A stretch of DNA of 64,000 nucleotides from Kocuria soli (GTDB lineage Bacteria > Actinomycetota > Actinomycetes > Actinomycetales > Micrococcaceae), in contig NZ_RKMF01000005.1 of assembly GCF_003797835.1 (NCBI RefSeq), positions 140,584 to 204,583 on the forward strand, read 5' to 3'. Position numbers and translations under genes: made by a program. A model generated the notes under the pieces. The model was not told where the DNA came from, did not search any database, and was given only the letters and a program-made list of their open reading frames with translations. This document shows, in pieces, positions 20,030 to 30,932 of this stretch (position 1 is its first letter; the number at the start of each line of letters is the position of its first letter).

Positions 20030-20079
20030 GTCGCGGGGGGGGGGGGGGGGGGGGCCCCCCACCCCCCCCCCCCCGCGAC
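20030..20079. repeat. G20/C20 homopolymer palindrome between pgi and zwf
   Basis: Twenty G residues (20035-20054) are followed without a loop by twenty positions that are all C except one A at 20061. The block is flanked by GTCGC and GCGAC, so the whole 50 bases form one palindrome with a single G-A mismatch. It may be a grossly expanded terminator stem, a slippage-prone tract, or an assembly or sequencing artefact. Confidence 0.8.
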
Positions 20080-20092
20080 CCCTCGCCAGGAC

Positions 20093-20098
20093 TAGGAT
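20093..20098 (+). promoter_or_regulatory. Possible -10 element of zwf
   Basis: TAGGAT lies about 100 bases upstream of the zwf start, after the G/C palindrome. It suggests that zwf-opcA-pgl has its own promoter. The corresponding -35 would fall in the C run. Confidence 0.3.
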
Positions 20099-20200
20099 GT
20101 TCCCTTCAGGAATGCCAAACCGGCGGGTGCTCGCCCGTCCCGATGAGGGGCGCCGACGCCACCGGCCCATCCGGGTCTGAAGCCTGACCAGAGGAGTTTC

Positions 20201-21742
20201 GTGCCAACCTCGAATGTGCACACCAATCCGTTGCGAGACGATCGTGACAAGCGCCTCGTCCGAGTCGCTGCGCCGTCGGCGCTCGTCCTGTTCGGCGTCA
20301 CCGGAGACCTGGCTCGCAAGAAGCTGCTGCCGGCCATGTACGACCTCGTCAATCGTGGTCTTCTGCCGCCCTCCTTCTCCCTCGTGGGATTCGGGCGTCG
20401 GCCGTGGAGCAAGACGGACTTCCAGGACTACGTGCGCGAGGCCGTGACCGCCAACGCCAGGACCGAGTTCCAGGAAGCCGTGTGGGAGCAGTTCGCCGAA
20501 GGCCTCCGCTTCGTGCAGGGCGAGTTCGACGACACGGAGGCCTACAGCAACCTGCAGGACGTGCTGCGTGAACTCGATCAGGAGCGCGGCACGAGCGGGA
20601 ACCACGCGTTCTACCTCTCAATCCCGCCCAAGGCCTTCGAGGTCGTGTGTCACCAGCTGGCTGAGAACGGCCTGGCCGAGCACGAGAATGCTTCAGGTTG
20701 GCGTCGTGTGGTGATCGAGAAGCCCTTCGGCCACGACCTCGCTTCCGCGCAGGAACTCAACGAGATCGTGGAGTCCGTGTTCTCCCGGGACGCGATCTTC
20801 CGTATCGACCACTACCTGGGCAAGGAGACGGTGCAGAACATCCTGGCGTTGCGCTTTGCCAACACGATGTTCGAACCGCTGTGGAACGCCAACTACGTGG
20901 ACCACGTGCAGATCACCATGGCCGAGGACATCGGCATCGGAACCCGCGCCGGGTACTACGACGGCGTTGGCGCGGCCCGGGACGTCATCCAGAACCACCT
21001 CCTGCAGCTGCTCGCCCTGACGGCGATGGAGGAGCCCTTCGACTTCACCGCACGGGCCCTGAGAGCAGAGAAGGCCAAGGTGCTGGACGCCGTCCAGCTT
21101 CCGGAGGATCTGGGGCAGGCCTCGGCCCTGGGCCAGTACCGGGGCGGCCTGCAGGGCGGTTTGGAGGTCCGATCCTTCTTCGAGGAGGACGACATCCCCG
21201 AGGACTCCCGCACGGAGACCTACGCCGCCCTGCGCCTCGAGGTCTACAACCGGCGGTGGGCGGGCGTCCCGTTCTACCTACGCGCCGGAAAGCGCCTGGG
21301 TCGCCGCGTCACGGAGATCGCCGTGGTCTTCAAGGACAGCCCAGACCGTTTGTTCCCGTTGCACGACACGGACGAGTTCGGCAACAACGCGATCGTGATC
21401 CGCATCCAGCCCGACGAGGGCGTGACCATCCGCTTCGCGTCCAAGGTGCCGGGCACTCAGTCCGAAATCCGGGACGTGACCATGGACTTCGGCTACGGGC
21501 ACGCCTTCACCGAGTCATCGCCTGAAGCCTACGAGCGACTGATCCTCGACGTCCTGCTGGGCGAACCCCCGCTGTTCCCCCACCACGAAGAGGTCGAGCT
21601 GTCCTGGAAGATCCTCGACCCCTTCGAGGAGTACTGGGCCGAGAACCAGATCCAACCCGAAGGGTACGACCCCGGTTCCTGGGGTCCCGAGTCCGCGGAC
21701 CGCCTGATGCAACGAGATGGAAGGACGTGGCGCCGGCCATGA
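20201..21742 (+). CDS. zwf: Glucose-6-phosphate 1-dehydrogenase
   Basis: First enzyme of the oxidative pentose phosphate pathway, 513 residues. The nucleotide-binding motif VLFGVTGDLARKKLLPAMY lies at about residues 28-46, and the active-site motif RIDHYLGKETVQNILALRF near residue 200 includes the catalytic His-Tyr-Leu-Gly-Lys. GTG 20201 is preceded by GAGGAG. The stop overlaps the opcA ATG by four bases, so production is coupled to its assembly factor. Confidence 0.98.
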   Translation: MPTSNVHTNPLRDDRDKRLVRVAAPSALVLFGVTGDLARKKLLPAMYDLVNRGLLPPSFSLVGFGRRPWSKTDFQDYVREAVTANARTEFQEAVWEQFAEGLRFVQGEFDDTEAYSNLQDVLRELDQERGTSGNHAFYLSIPPKAFEVVCHQLAENGLAEHENASGWRRVVIEKPFGHDLASAQELNEIVESVFSRDAIFRIDHYLGKETVQNILALRFANTMFEPLWNANYVDHVQITMAEDIGIGTRAGYYDGVGAARDVIQNHLLQLLALTAMEEPFDFTARALRAEKAKVLDAVQLPEDLGQASALGQYRGGLQGGLEVRSFFEEDDIPEDSRTETYAALRLEVYNRRWAGVPFYLRAGKRLGRRVTEIAVVFKDSPDRLFPLHDTDEFGNNAIVIRIQPDEGVTIRFASKVPGTQSEIRDVTMDFGYGHAFTESSPEAYERLILDVLLGEPPLFPHHEEVELSWKILDPFEEYWAENQIQPEGYDPGSWGPESADRLMQRDGRTWRRP

Positions 21743-22755
21743 TCGTGACGCTTGAGAACACGACCACTTCCGACATCGACAAGCAGCTGCACCGACTTCG
21801 TGACGAAGGTGGTGTAGTCACCCTCGGTCGTGTGTTGACCCTGGTCATCATGGCGGAGGCCGGTCATTCGGAACGCGCCCTGGACGCCGCCGTCGTGGCC
21901 TCCCACGAGCACCCGTGCCGCATCATCATGCACGTGTCGCACTCGGCCTCGGAGGAGACTCGTCTGGATGCCCAGCTGAGGATCGGCGGCGACGCCGGAG
22001 CCTCCGAGGTCGTTGTCCTGCACGGGTACGGTGCATTGGCGGAACCCTCCGAAATGCTGGTTTCCGCCCTGCTGTTGCCAGACGCACCCATCGTGGCATG
22101 GTGGCCGCATCGGGTTCCGAACAAGCCGTCCGACTCCTCGATCGGCAAGATCGCGCACCGGCGCATCACGGACTCCTCCAACTCGGACGACGTCTGCGCC
22201 ACCCTGGTGCACCTTGCCCAGCAGTACGCTCCCGGGGACACGGACATCTCTTGGACCCGTCTCACGCATTGGCGGGTGCAGCTCGCTGCGGCCCTGGACC
22301 AGGCTGAACCCGGGCCGGTCAAGGAGGTGGTGGTGACCGGCGCGGCCGATTCCTCCCGCGTGCACCTCCTCGGTGCGTGGCTGGGCGGGCGGCTCTCGGC
22401 TCCGGTGCGCTTCGAGCACCCTGGACAGAGTGAGCACGGGCTGAGCAGCGTGAGGTTGGTTCGCGACAACGGGGACATTGTGCTGGAACGGCCAGGTCAT
22501 TCCTTGGCGCGTTTGACCCAGCCTGGCCAGCCTGATCAAAGGGTTGCAATCCCCCACCGTGAGCTCAGTACCTGCTTGGCGGAGGAACTCCGCCAGTTGG
22601 ATCCTGACGAGGTCTACGGCGAGGTGTTGGCTTCCGCCGTGCACGTGCTCCCGTGCGGAGTCTGTGGTGAAGGCGTGACCTCCGAGTCGGAGGACTCCGC
22701 GGGAACGGACGCCGATTCCGCTGCCGCAACGCCGGAGACCAACCCGGCGTCATGA
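21739..22755 (+). CDS. opcA: Glucose-6-phosphate dehydrogenase assembly protein OpcA
   Basis: A 338-residue OpcA-family protein, needed for assembly or activation of G6PDH in cyanobacteria and actinobacteria. The N-terminus MIVTLENTTTSDIDKQL matches the typical OpcA start, which together with the ATGA overlap favours ATG 21739 over GTG 21727. APIVAWWPHRVPNKPS and the preceding His-Gly pattern are typical of the family. A short acidic, Ala-rich tail ends the protein. The pgl start is embedded in its stop. Confidence 0.94.
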   Translation: MIVTLENTTTSDIDKQLHRLRDEGGVVTLGRVLTLVIMAEAGHSERALDAAVVASHEHPCRIIMHVSHSASEETRLDAQLRIGGDAGASEVVVLHGYGALAEPSEMLVSALLLPDAPIVAWWPHRVPNKPSDSSIGKIAHRRITDSSNSDDVCATLVHLAQQYAPGDTDISWTRLTHWRVQLAAALDQAEPGPVKEVVVTGAADSSRVHLLGAWLGGRLSAPVRFEHPGQSEHGLSSVRLVRDNGDIVLERPGHSLARLTQPGQPDQRVAIPHRELSTCLAEELRQLDPDEVYGEVLASAVHVLPCGVCGEGVTSESEDSAGTDADSAAATPETNPAS

Positions 22756-23546
22756 CCCTGCTGGTCGAGACCGAGAGCACCGCGGATCTCCTGGCGGAGC
22801 ACGTGGCCGCCCGCATCAATGAGGTCTTGGTCGAGGCACAGGAGCGTCGAGGCCGTGCGTCCGTCGTGCTCACGGGCGGCTCCATGGGCGTTTCCACGAT
22901 CCGCGCCCTGGCCGGGGCGACCCGGACCGCGGAGTACGTTCCGGACTGGTCCGAGGTCGACATCTGGTGGGCCGACGAACAGTTCCTGCCCGAGGGGCAC
23001 CCGGAACGCAACATCCAACAGGCGGCCGACGCTGCCGAACCATTTGCGTTGATGACCGAGCTGCCACCCGAGAACGTGCACGTGATCGGTGCCTCCGACC
23101 GGTTCGAGAACGCAGAGGCCGCCGCCGCGGACTACGTGGCTGAACTCGAGACGGCGGCACGCGCCGAGGGCAGCCCGACGGGCCTTCCGTGGTTCGACAT
23201 CGCGTTGTTGGGTGTGGGTTCCGACGGGCACGTGGCCTCCATTTTCCCGCACCAAGCGGACGCTGCCATGCAGGAGGCGACCGTGATTGCCGTGTACGAC
23301 TCCCCCGAGTCACCACCGACGCGTGTGTCCATGACGCTCCCCCTGATCTCGACCGCAGAGCACGTCTGGTTCGTCGCGTCCGGAAGTGAGAAGGCCGAGG
23401 CGATCGGGCGCCTCCTGGGTGGCACGCCGGACGAAGGGACGTCGGCCGAAGAGACCCAGGCCGGCGAGATGGTCGGCCGTGTCTCCACGGTGCTGTTCAC
23501 GACGCCCGAGACGCTCTCCGCGGGGTCTCAAATCCACTGCGCGTAA
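22752..23546 (+). CDS. pgl: 6-phosphogluconolactonase
   Basis: The 264-residue DevB-type lactonase hydrolyses 6-phosphogluconolactone made by Zwf. Hallmarks are VVLTGGSMGVSTIRAL near the N-terminus, DIWWADEQFLPEGHPERN around residue 75 and ALLGVGSDGHVASIFPH near residue 155 with the catalytic His. It starts at ATG 22752 with a four-base overlap with opcA. It is the last gene of the rightward pentose phosphate series and is followed by a clear hairpin terminator. Confidence 0.96.
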   Translation: MTLLVETESTADLLAEHVAARINEVLVEAQERRGRASVVLTGGSMGVSTIRALAGATRTAEYVPDWSEVDIWWADEQFLPEGHPERNIQQAADAAEPFALMTELPPENVHVIGASDRFENAEAAAADYVAELETAARAEGSPTGLPWFDIALLGVGSDGHVASIFPHQADAAMQEATVIAVYDSPESPPTRVSMTLPLISTAEHVWFVASGSEKAEAIGRLLGGTPDEGTSAEETQAGEMVGRVSTVLFTTPETLSAGSQIHCA

Positions 23547-23593
23547 CTCCTCGACACCTGACGGGACTCGACGGCCCGTCGCACCACGAAAAC

Positions 23594-23634
23594 CGGCGGG
23601 ACCGGAACCACTGTAGGTTCCGGCCCCGCCGTTT
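23594..23634. terminator. Terminator between convergent pgl and secG
   Basis: CGGCGGGACCGGAACC pairs with GGTTCCGGCCCCGCCG across a 6-base loop with one G-U position, followed by TTT on the plus strand. AAAA upstream makes it usable on the minus strand too. Confidence 0.8.
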
Positions 23635-23682
23635 CAACCCCTCACGGGGTCGGAAGAGAATGCTTGAAGTCCTGCGGCGAGC

Positions 23683-23952
23683 TCACAGCCCCGGCACGGC
23701 CGGGGTGGCGGGCGCAAACCGCATGGTCAGGGCATACCCGATGATGCACGCTGCCCACACCACGATCACCGTGGTGGTCAGACGAACCAGGTTCTTCTGC
23801 GCCACACCGGAGGTGTTGAGCGACTGCGTCATGCCGCCGCCGAACATGTCCGACAGGCCTCCACCCTTGCCCTTGTTCAGGAGGATGAGGACCACGGCCA
23901 TCAAGCTGGTGATCACGATCGTGGCCAGCAGGATGTTTTGCAGAATCGTCAT
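23683..23952 (-). CDS. secG: Preprotein translocase subunit SecG
   Basis: An 89-residue membrane protein with two hydrophobic helices (about residues 5-25 and 58-78) separated by a glycine-rich cytoplasmic loop, KGKGGGLSDMFGGGM, which is the SecG signature. It stimulates SecYEG-dependent export. It sits after tpiA, the conserved actinobacterial order gap-pgk-tpiA-secG. Confidence 0.95.
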   Translation of the reverse strand: MTILQNILLATIVITSLMAVVLILLNKGKGGGLSDMFGGGMTQSLNTSGVAQKNLVRLTTTVIVVWAACIIGYALTMRFAPATPAVPGL

Positions 23953-23994
23953 GGTTCATTGCCTCGCAGAATGCGTCGGAGGTTGTGACCTGGT

Positions 23995-24810
23995 TCAGTC
24001 CGTCACCAGGTGCTGCTCGAACTTCGCAATGTTAGCAAACTCCTCCGGATCCAGGCTGGCGCCGCCAACCAGGGCGCCGTCGACGTCCTTGCCCTTGAGG
24101 ATCGCCCCGACGTTGCCGGACTTGACCGAGCCGCCGTAGAGCACCCGAACCTTGTCCGCGGTCTCCTGGCCGTACTGCTCGGCGAGGTCCTTGCGGATCG
24201 CGTCGGCCATTTCCTGCGCGTCCTCCGGTCCGGCGACTTCACCGGTGCCGATGGCCCACACGGGCTCGTAGGCCACGACGACATTGCCCACCTCCTCGGC
24301 GGCCAGGCCTTCGAGGGAGCCGCGCAGCTGCGCCAGCGTGAAGTTCACGTGCTCCCCGGCCTTGCGCGATTCGAGACCCTCACCGACGCACAGGACGGGC
24401 ACCAGGTCGTGACGGAAGGCGGCCTGGATCTTGGCCAGGCACTGCTGGTCCGACTCACCGTGGATGGTACGCCGTTCCGAGTGGCCGACCAACACGTAGG
24501 TGCAGCCGAGCTTGTTCAGGAACTCGCCGGAGATGTCGCCCGTGTAGGCCCCGGAGTCCTGGTCGGACAGGTCCTGACCGCCGTAGACGACCTTGAGGTC
24601 GTCGCCGTCGACGATGGTCTGGACCGAGCGGATGTCCGTGAACGGCGGGAACACGGCGACCTCGACGCGCCCGAAGTCGTGCTTGGCGTCCTGGAGGGTC
24701 CAGGCGAGCTTCTGCAGCAGGGCCACGCCCTGCTGGTGGTCCATGTTCATCTTCCAGTTGCCCGCGATCAGCGGGGTGCGGTCGAACTGGCCGTTGGTCT
24801 GTGACGTCAT
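23995..24810 (-). CDS. tpiA: Triosephosphate isomerase
   Basis: A 271-residue TIM barrel. The active-site residues are in AGNWKMN (Lys), [10 protein letters not shown] (His) and [20 protein letters not shown] (Glu and flexible loop); the phosphate-binding [10 protein letters not shown] follows near the C-terminus. ATG 24810 is preceded by AAGGAG ten bases upstream; upstream in-frame codons would run into pgk. It converts dihydroxyacetone phosphate to glyceraldehyde-3-phosphate for the Gap enzyme encoded nearby. Confidence 0.98.
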   Translation of the reverse strand: MTSQTNGQFDRTPLIAGNWKMNMDHQQGVALLQKLAWTLQDAKHDFGRVEVAVFPPFTDIRSVQTIVDGDDLKVVYGGQDLSDQDSGAYTGDISGEFLNKLGCTYVLVGHSERRTIHGESDQQCLAKIQAAFRHDLVPVLCVGEGLESRKAGEHVNFTLAQLRGSLEGLAAEEVGNVVVAYEPVWAIGTGEVAGPEDAQEMADAIRKDLAEQYGQETADKVRVLYGGSVKSGNVGAILKGKDVDGALVGGASLDPEEFANIAKFEQHLVTD

Positions 24811-24865
24811 GGGGGTGTTGCTCCTTCGTGAGACGGGAGAGACGTGCGGAAAAGGTGGGTTTCGG

Positions 24866-26086
24866 TCAGCCGATGACGGAGACGCCCGGCAGGTCCTTGC
24901 CTTCGATGAACTCCAGGGACGCGCCACCACCGGTGGAGATGTGCCCGAACTGGTCGTCGGAGAAGCCCAGGGTGCGCACGGCGGCAGCGGAGTCGCCGCC
25001 ACCGATCACGGACATGCCCGAGCCGTTGGCCAGAGCTTCTGCGACTGCCTTGGTGCCACCGGCGAAGGCTTCCATCTCGAACACGCCTACCGGGCCGTTC
25101 CAGAAGATGGTCTTGGCCGCCGAGATCTCCTCCGCGAAGGACTTCGCGGAGTCGGGGCCGATGTCCAGGCCCATGCCGGATGCGCCCAGCTCGCCACCCT
25201 CGATGTCCTCGACCGGGCGGACCTCGTTCTTGGCGTCGGCCTTGAACTCGGCGGCGTAGACGACGTCGGTAGGCAGCACGATCTCGGTGCCTTCCGCCGG
25301 GGCCTTCTCCAGGTAGCCCTTCACGGTTTCAACCTGGTCATCCTCGACCAGAGACCCACCGATCGAGTAGCCCTGCGCCTTGAGGAACGTGAAGACCATT
25401 CCGCCGCCGATCAGCAGCTTGTCGGCCTTGCCGATCAGGTTCTCGATGACCGCGAGCTTGTCGGAGACCTTGGAGCCACCCATGACCACGATGAACGGAC
25501 GCTCGGGGTTGGAGATGACCTTGGTCAGAACGTCCACCTCGGTCTTGACCAGATCCCCCAGGTAGGCGGGCAGGATCTTGGCGACGTCGTACACGGACGC
25601 GTGCTTGCGGTGGACGGCGCCGAAGGCATCACCCACGAATGCACCGTTCGAACCGGTGAGTGCAGCGAGTTCCTTGGCGAGTTCGGTGCGCTCCTCCTCG
25701 ACCTTCGAGGTCTCCCGCGCATCGAAGCGCACGTTCTCCACGACCAGGACCTGTCCGTCGGTCAGGGCAGCGGCCTTGGCCTGGGCGTCGGGGCCGGTGA
25801 CGTCCGTGGCGGTCACGACGTCGAGGTCGGAGAGCTCGGCGAGCTTCGCCGCGGCGGGTGCGATCGAGTACTTGGGGTTCGGCTCACCCTTGGGACGCCC
25901 GAGGTGAGCGGTGACGATCACGCGCGCTCCGGCGTCGGAGAGCTTCTGGATCACGGGCAGCGAGGCGCGGACACGGCCGTCGTCGGTGACGGTGGATCCG
26001 TCGAGCGGAACGTTGAGGTCGGAACGCACCAGGACGGTACGGCCGGCAACACCTTCGTTGAGGAGATCGTCCAGAGACTTGGCCAT
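24866..26086 (-). CDS. pgk: Phosphoglycerate kinase
   Basis: The 406-residue kinase makes ATP from 1,3-bisphosphoglycerate. The N-terminal substrate motif [10 protein letters not shown] lies near residue 20, [16 protein letters not shown] near residue 55 and the C-terminal nucleotide-binding [15 protein letters not shown] near residue 370. ATG 26086 has AAAGGA upstream. It lies between gap and tpiA. A hairpin in the long gap before it suggests control of expression relative to gap. Confidence 0.98.
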   Translation of the reverse strand: MAKSLDDLLNEGVAGRTVLVRSDLNVPLDGSTVTDDGRVRASLPVIQKLSDAGARVIVTAHLGRPKGEPNPKYSIAPAAAKLAELSDLDVVTATDVTGPDAQAKAAALTDGQVLVVENVRFDARETSKVEEERTELAKELAALTGSNGAFVGDAFGAVHRKHASVYDVAKILPAYLGDLVKTEVDVLTKVISNPERPFIVVMGGSKVSDKLAVIENLIGKADKLLIGGGMVFTFLKAQGYSIGGSLVEDDQVETVKGYLEKAPAEGTEIVLPTDVVYAAEFKADAKNEVRPVEDIEGGELGASGMGLDIGPDSAKSFAEEISAAKTIFWNGPVGVFEMEAFAGGTKAVAEALANGSGMSVIGGGDSAAAVRTLGFSDDQFGHISTGGGASLEFIEGKDLPGVSVIG

Positions 26087-26195
26087 GGGAGCAGATCCTT
26101 TCGATGGGGACTCACTGGTGCCAGTGGGCCGTGCCCGGTTCGCGAGGCGGGAGCTCGCGGTGGGCGATGGGTGGGGTGAGTAAAGCCGGTGGATA

Positions 26196-26250
26196 CGACT
26201 GACGCGCGGGGTGCGCACAGCGGTGCTGCGCACACCCCGCGCGTCAGTCG
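26196..26250 (-). terminator. Hairpin between gap and pgk
   Basis: A perfect 16-base stem (26196-26211 with 26235-26250) encloses a second small stem of two TGCGCA copies. It lacks a T run. It lies about 80 bases after the gap stop and 110 bases before pgk, so it could be a partial terminator or an mRNA stabiliser that separates gap and pgk levels. Confidence 0.5.
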
Positions 26251-26329
26251 TGGGTGTCACCGTGAATCACGGGCCGCATTCGGGGTCAGTACCCCTCCGG
26301 CCGGATTCGACGGCGACGGAACCGCGGGA

Positions 26330-27669
<1,340 letters not shown>

Positions 27670-28653
27670 TCAGTTGCGGGGAAGCATGTCGGTCGAGACA
27701 TTCGCCTCTGTCCCGGGGACGCCCAGTTCCTCGGCGCGGCGATCGGCCATGGCCAGCAAACGGCGGATCCGGCCCGCGATCGCATCCTTGGTCAGGATGG
27801 GATCGGAGAGGCGGCCGAGTTCGTCCAAGCTGGCCTGCTTGTTGGCCAGTCGCAGTTCGCCGGCGGCGCGTAGGTGATCCGGCACGTCGTCACCCAACAG
27901 TTCCAACGCGCGTTCGACCCGAGCCCCGGCGGCCACCGCGGCCTGCGCTGATCGACGCAGGTTCGCGTCGTCGAAGTTCGCCAGCCGGTTGGCCGTCGCG
28001 CGGACCTCCTTGCGCATACGGCGGTCCTCCCAGGTCAGGAGAGTCTCGTGTGCGCCCATGCGGGTGAGAAGGGTTGCGATCGCGTCGCCGTCGCGGATCA
28101 CCACGCGATCGCCGCCGCGGACCTCCCGGGCCTTGGCAATGACGTCCAACCGTCTGGCTGCACCCACCAGCGCCAGGGCAGCCTCCGGGCCCGGGCAGGT
28201 GAATTCCATGGCGGCCGAGCGGCCCGGTTCGGTCAGGGAGCCGTGGGAGAGGAAAGCCCCGCGCAGAACGGCCTCGGCGTCCCCGATGGTGCCGTTGACC
28301 ACGATCGGCGGCAGGCCACGGACCGGGCGTCCGTGGGAATCGAGCAAACCGGTACGGCGCGCCAGGGCCTCGCCGTCGCGCACCACACGCAGGACGTAGT
28401 GGTTACCGCGCCGCAACCCTCCCCCGCTGATGACGCCGAGTTCACACACGTGGCCGAACTCTTCGATGATCGTTGCCCGCAGCCGCCGCGCCACGGCCGC
28501 GGAGTCGAGTTCGACTTCGACCACGATCCGGCCCGAAACGATGTGGAGGCCGCCGCAGAACCGCAGAACCGTCGAGAGTTCAGCTCGACGCTCGGAGGCC
28601 TTCTTGGTCTCCAGCCGGGCAAGCTCATCCTTGACCGATGCCGTCAGGGACAT
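27670..28653 (-). CDS. whiA: DNA-binding protein WhiA
   Basis: A 327-residue WhiA protein: a degenerate LAGLIDADG-homing-endonuclease fold followed by a C-terminal helix-turn-helix. The start [14 protein letters not shown] and the C-terminal [20 protein letters not shown] are typical. WhiA is a sporulation transcription factor in Streptomyces and is conserved in non-sporulating actinobacteria, where it affects cell division. ATG 28653 is preferred over 28659 because GGAAAGG is then six bases upstream. It ends the rapZ-yvcK-whiA set. Confidence 0.95.
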   Translation of the reverse strand: MSLTASVKDELARLETKKASERRAELSTVLRFCGGLHIVSGRIVVEVELDSAAVARRLRATIIEEFGHVCELGVISGGGLRRGNHYVLRVVRDGEALARRTGLLDSHGRPVRGLPPIVVNGTIGDAEAVLRGAFLSHGSLTEPGRSAAMEFTCPGPEAALALVGAARRLDVIAKAREVRGGDRVVIRDGDAIATLLTRMGAHETLLTWEDRRMRKEVRATANRLANFDDANLRRSAQAAVAAGARVERALELLGDDVPDHLRAAGELRLANKQASLDELGRLSDPILTKDAIAGRIRRLLAMADRRAEELGVPGTEANVSTDMLPRN

Positions 28654-28690
28654 CTGCATCCTTTCCGCAAGGTGTTCGCGTGCGTTCCAC

Positions 28691-28729
28691 GGGGTTGGAA
28701 CATGCTCGAGTGGAGCATGACTGAACCCC
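28691..28729. repeat. Hairpin-forming dyad upstream of whiA
   Basis: GGGGTT and CATGCTC pair with GAGCATG and AACCCC around a 5-base loop, with a four-base mismatched bulge on each side. It lies in the 119-base gap between yvcK and whiA, within the predicted leader of whiA. It could be an attenuator, an operator or an mRNA-processing structure. Confidence 0.45.
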
Positions 28730-28772
28730 ATCGGATGCTGAACAGGGTACCCCGACGTGCTCGCGGGCGTTT

Positions 28773-29876
28773 TTAGACGGAACCCAGCACTTCCTGGTAT
28801 GCGGCGGCCAGCTTGAAGGACGAATGCACCCGTTCGCCTCTGGCACGGCGCAGGTCGGCGAAGTGTACGGAGGCGCCCATCCGGGAGGCGACGGCCTCCA
28901 GATGGCTCTGGTCCTCGACCGCTGAGGGATCAGCAATCACCGAATCGATCCGGAGGTTCGGCGCGTGTTCGTGCAGGACCTCGAGCTCCTGGGCGCTGGT
29001 CTTTCCCTCGGTCTCCGTGTCCCGGGAAAGATTCATGGTGATGACTCGCTGGCCCTCCGTGGTTTCCAGGGCCTGACGCAGTTCGGGCAGCAGCAGATGA
29101 GGCAGAACCGAGGTGTGCCACGAGCCCGGTCCGAGAATGACCGCGTCGGCTGCCTCGACGGCGTCCAGGGCCTGCTTGCACACCACCGCTCCCGGCGGCT
29201 TGAGCCGGACGTTGCGGACGTAGGGTTCCTTGGCCAGGGCCACCTGCCCGCTGACCGTGCGGAATCCCTGATCGACGGAGTCGTCGGCCACGTCCCCTTC
29301 GATGACGAGCGGGGTGACGGACATGGGAAGGACCTGGCCCTGGGCGCCCAGCAGGGCGCCGGCCCACCGCAGGCCCGCGACCGGATCCCCCAACAATTCC
29401 CACAGGGTCACGATCAGAAGGTTCCCCAGTGCGTGCCCGTCCAACGACGACGGCCGGTGCGGCAAGGAACCGAACCGGTGCTGCATGACGTCACGCCAGG
29501 TCAGCCCCCAGTCCGAGTCGTCACACAGGGCCGACAGTGCCATTCTCAGATCCCCCGGCGGCAGCACGGCGAGCTCCTCGCGCAGGCGGCCGGAGGACCC
29601 GCCGTCGTCGGCCACGGTCACGACGGCGGTCAGGTGGTTCGTCAGGAGTCGCAGGGCCGAGAGCGAGGCCGAGAGCCCGTGTCCGCCGCCCAGGGCGACC
29701 ACGGCCTTTCCGGAGCTCCGCCGAGGTCTGGCAGGTGCGTCGTCGTTCGAACCCCGTGATTGGTCCTGGCGACCCGCGAAGGGTCCGGGCGGAAGGTCCG
29801 GTCGCATCGGCCCGCCCGCAGCCGGAAAGCCTGTGGGAGCCCCCGAAACCGGGGACGGTCGGTGTTGGTCGGTCAT
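28773..29876 (-). CDS. yvcK: Gluconeogenesis factor YvcK-like protein (CofD superfamily)
   Basis: A 367-residue YvcK-family protein (CuvA in mycobacteria) that binds UDP-sugars and supports cell-wall synthesis and growth on gluconeogenic carbon. After a non-conserved Pro-rich tail of about 50 residues come [34 protein letters not shown] and [15 protein letters not shown], matching the family's binding motifs; the last usually reads GPGSLYTS. It lies between rapZ and whiA, the usual arrangement. Confidence 0.94.
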   Translation of the reverse strand: MTDQHRPSPVSGAPTGFPAAGGPMRPDLPPGPFAGRQDQSRGSNDDAPARPRRSSGKAVVALGGGHGLSASLSALRLLTNHLTAVVTVADDGGSSGRLREELAVLPPGDLRMALSALCDDSDWGLTWRDVMQHRFGSLPHRPSSLDGHALGNLLIVTLWELLGDPVAGLRWAGALLGAQGQVLPMSVTPLVIEGDVADDSVDQGFRTVSGQVALAKEPYVRNVRLKPPGAVVCKQALDAVEAADAVILGPGSWHTSVLPHLLLPELRQALETTEGQRVITMNLSRDTETEGKTSAQELEVLHEHAPNLRIDSVIADPSAVEDQSHLEAVASRMGASVHFADLRRARGERVHSSFKLAAAYQEVLGSV

Positions 29877-29888
29877 GTCAGTCCCGCG

Positions 29889-30842
29889 TCACTCGCGCCC
29901 GATGTCCCGGTGCTCCACGTTGACGGTCACGCGTGGGAACTTGGAGAGGCGCCGTGCCACGTCCTCGGTCACGGCCACCGACCGGTGCTTGCCCCCCGTG
30001 CAGCCGATAGCGATGGTGGCGTAGTGCTTGTTCTCCGTCCGGTAGCCCTCGAAGACGGGCTCCAACATGGACGTGAAGCGCTCCACGAAGGTGCGCGCCC
30101 CGTCCTCCTTGAACACGTAGTCGCGGACTTCGATGTCCTTGCCCGTCCTGGGACGCAACGCCGGAACCCAGTGGGGGTTCGGAATGAAGCGAACGTCGGC
30201 AACGTAGTTCGCGTCGGCCGGTACGCCGTACTTGAAACCGAAACTCATCACCGTCAGGCGTAGGACAACAGGCCCGTCGGTGGTGTAGAGATCCGCGACG
30301 GCCTTGGACAATGCGTGCACGTTGTAGGACGAGGTGTCCAACACGATGTCCGCGGATTCCTTGAGGTCCTTGAGCAGTCCCCGTTCCGCGGCAATTCCGT
30401 CCAAGATCCGTCCGCCAGCCTGCAGCGGGTGGGGACGACGCTGGTGCTCGTAGCGCGCCACCAGCACCTCGTCGGAGGCGTCCAGGAACAACACGGAGAA
30501 GTCCACGCCGCTGGCCTCCATGGCGGCCAAGGTCTCCTTCATGTCGTTGAACAACGCCTTGCCGCGCACGTCGATGACGACGGCCAGACGCGGAATCGCC
30601 TCGGGAGTCCGGGACACCAGGTCCGCGAGGGTCTGCAGCATCTGGGGTGGCAGGTTGTCCACCACGTACCAACCCTGGTCTTCGAGGGCGTTGGCTGCCG
30701 TGGACCGGCCCGCTCCCGACATGCCCGTGACCACGAGCAGTTCTGACTTGCGTTCCGGCTGGGGGACGTTGTCACCACCGCGGGGCGGTTCGGCGGACTG
30801 GAGGCGCGAGAACGGGTCGTCGTGCGTGGGTGGCTGCGTCAT
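29889..30842 (-). CDS. rapZ: RNase adapter RapZ-type nucleotide-binding protein (YvcJ)
   Basis: A 317-residue P-loop protein. Walker A is [18 protein letters not shown], with Arg in place of the usual Lys after Ala-Gly, as in many actinobacterial homologues. The C-terminal domain ends with [11 protein letters not shown] and the RapZ signature [21 protein letters not shown] 30842 has GAGAG upstream, whereas the GTG at 30863 lacks a ribosome-binding site. In E. coli RapZ controls glucosamine-6-phosphate synthase through small RNAs; the actinobacterial role is less clear. Confidence 0.93.
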   Translation of the reverse strand: MTQPPTHDDPFSRLQSAEPPRGGDNVPQPERKSELLVVTGMSGAGRSTAANALEDQGWYVVDNLPPQMLQTLADLVSRTPEAIPRLAVVIDVRGKALFNDMKETLAAMEASGVDFSVLFLDASDEVLVARYEHQRRPHPLQAGGRILDGIAAERGLLKDLKESADIVLDTSSYNVHALSKAVADLYTTDGPVVLRLTVMSFGFKYGVPADANYVADVRFIPNPHWVPALRPRTGKDIEVRDYVFKEDGARTFVERFTSMLEPVFEGYRTENKHYATIAIGCTGGKHRSVAVTEDVARRLSKFPRVTVNVEHRDIGRE

Positions 30843-30932
30843 CTCTGTCTCTCGGCCGATCACTCGTGGAACGCGATCGGGGCGCCCGAACAGTCGCGCC
30901 GATCTTGCTTCAAGCCTATCGGGCGGGGTGGC

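Noticed and set aside
20030..20079. G-run considered as a telomere-like or linear-replicon end
   Set aside because: It is internal, flanked on both sides by coupled central-metabolism genes, and is one palindrome rather than a tandem repeat.
24593..26179. A 528-codon plus-strand frame opposite pgk and part of tpiA
   Set aside because: It is antisense to pgk, with no start signal and no conserved motif.
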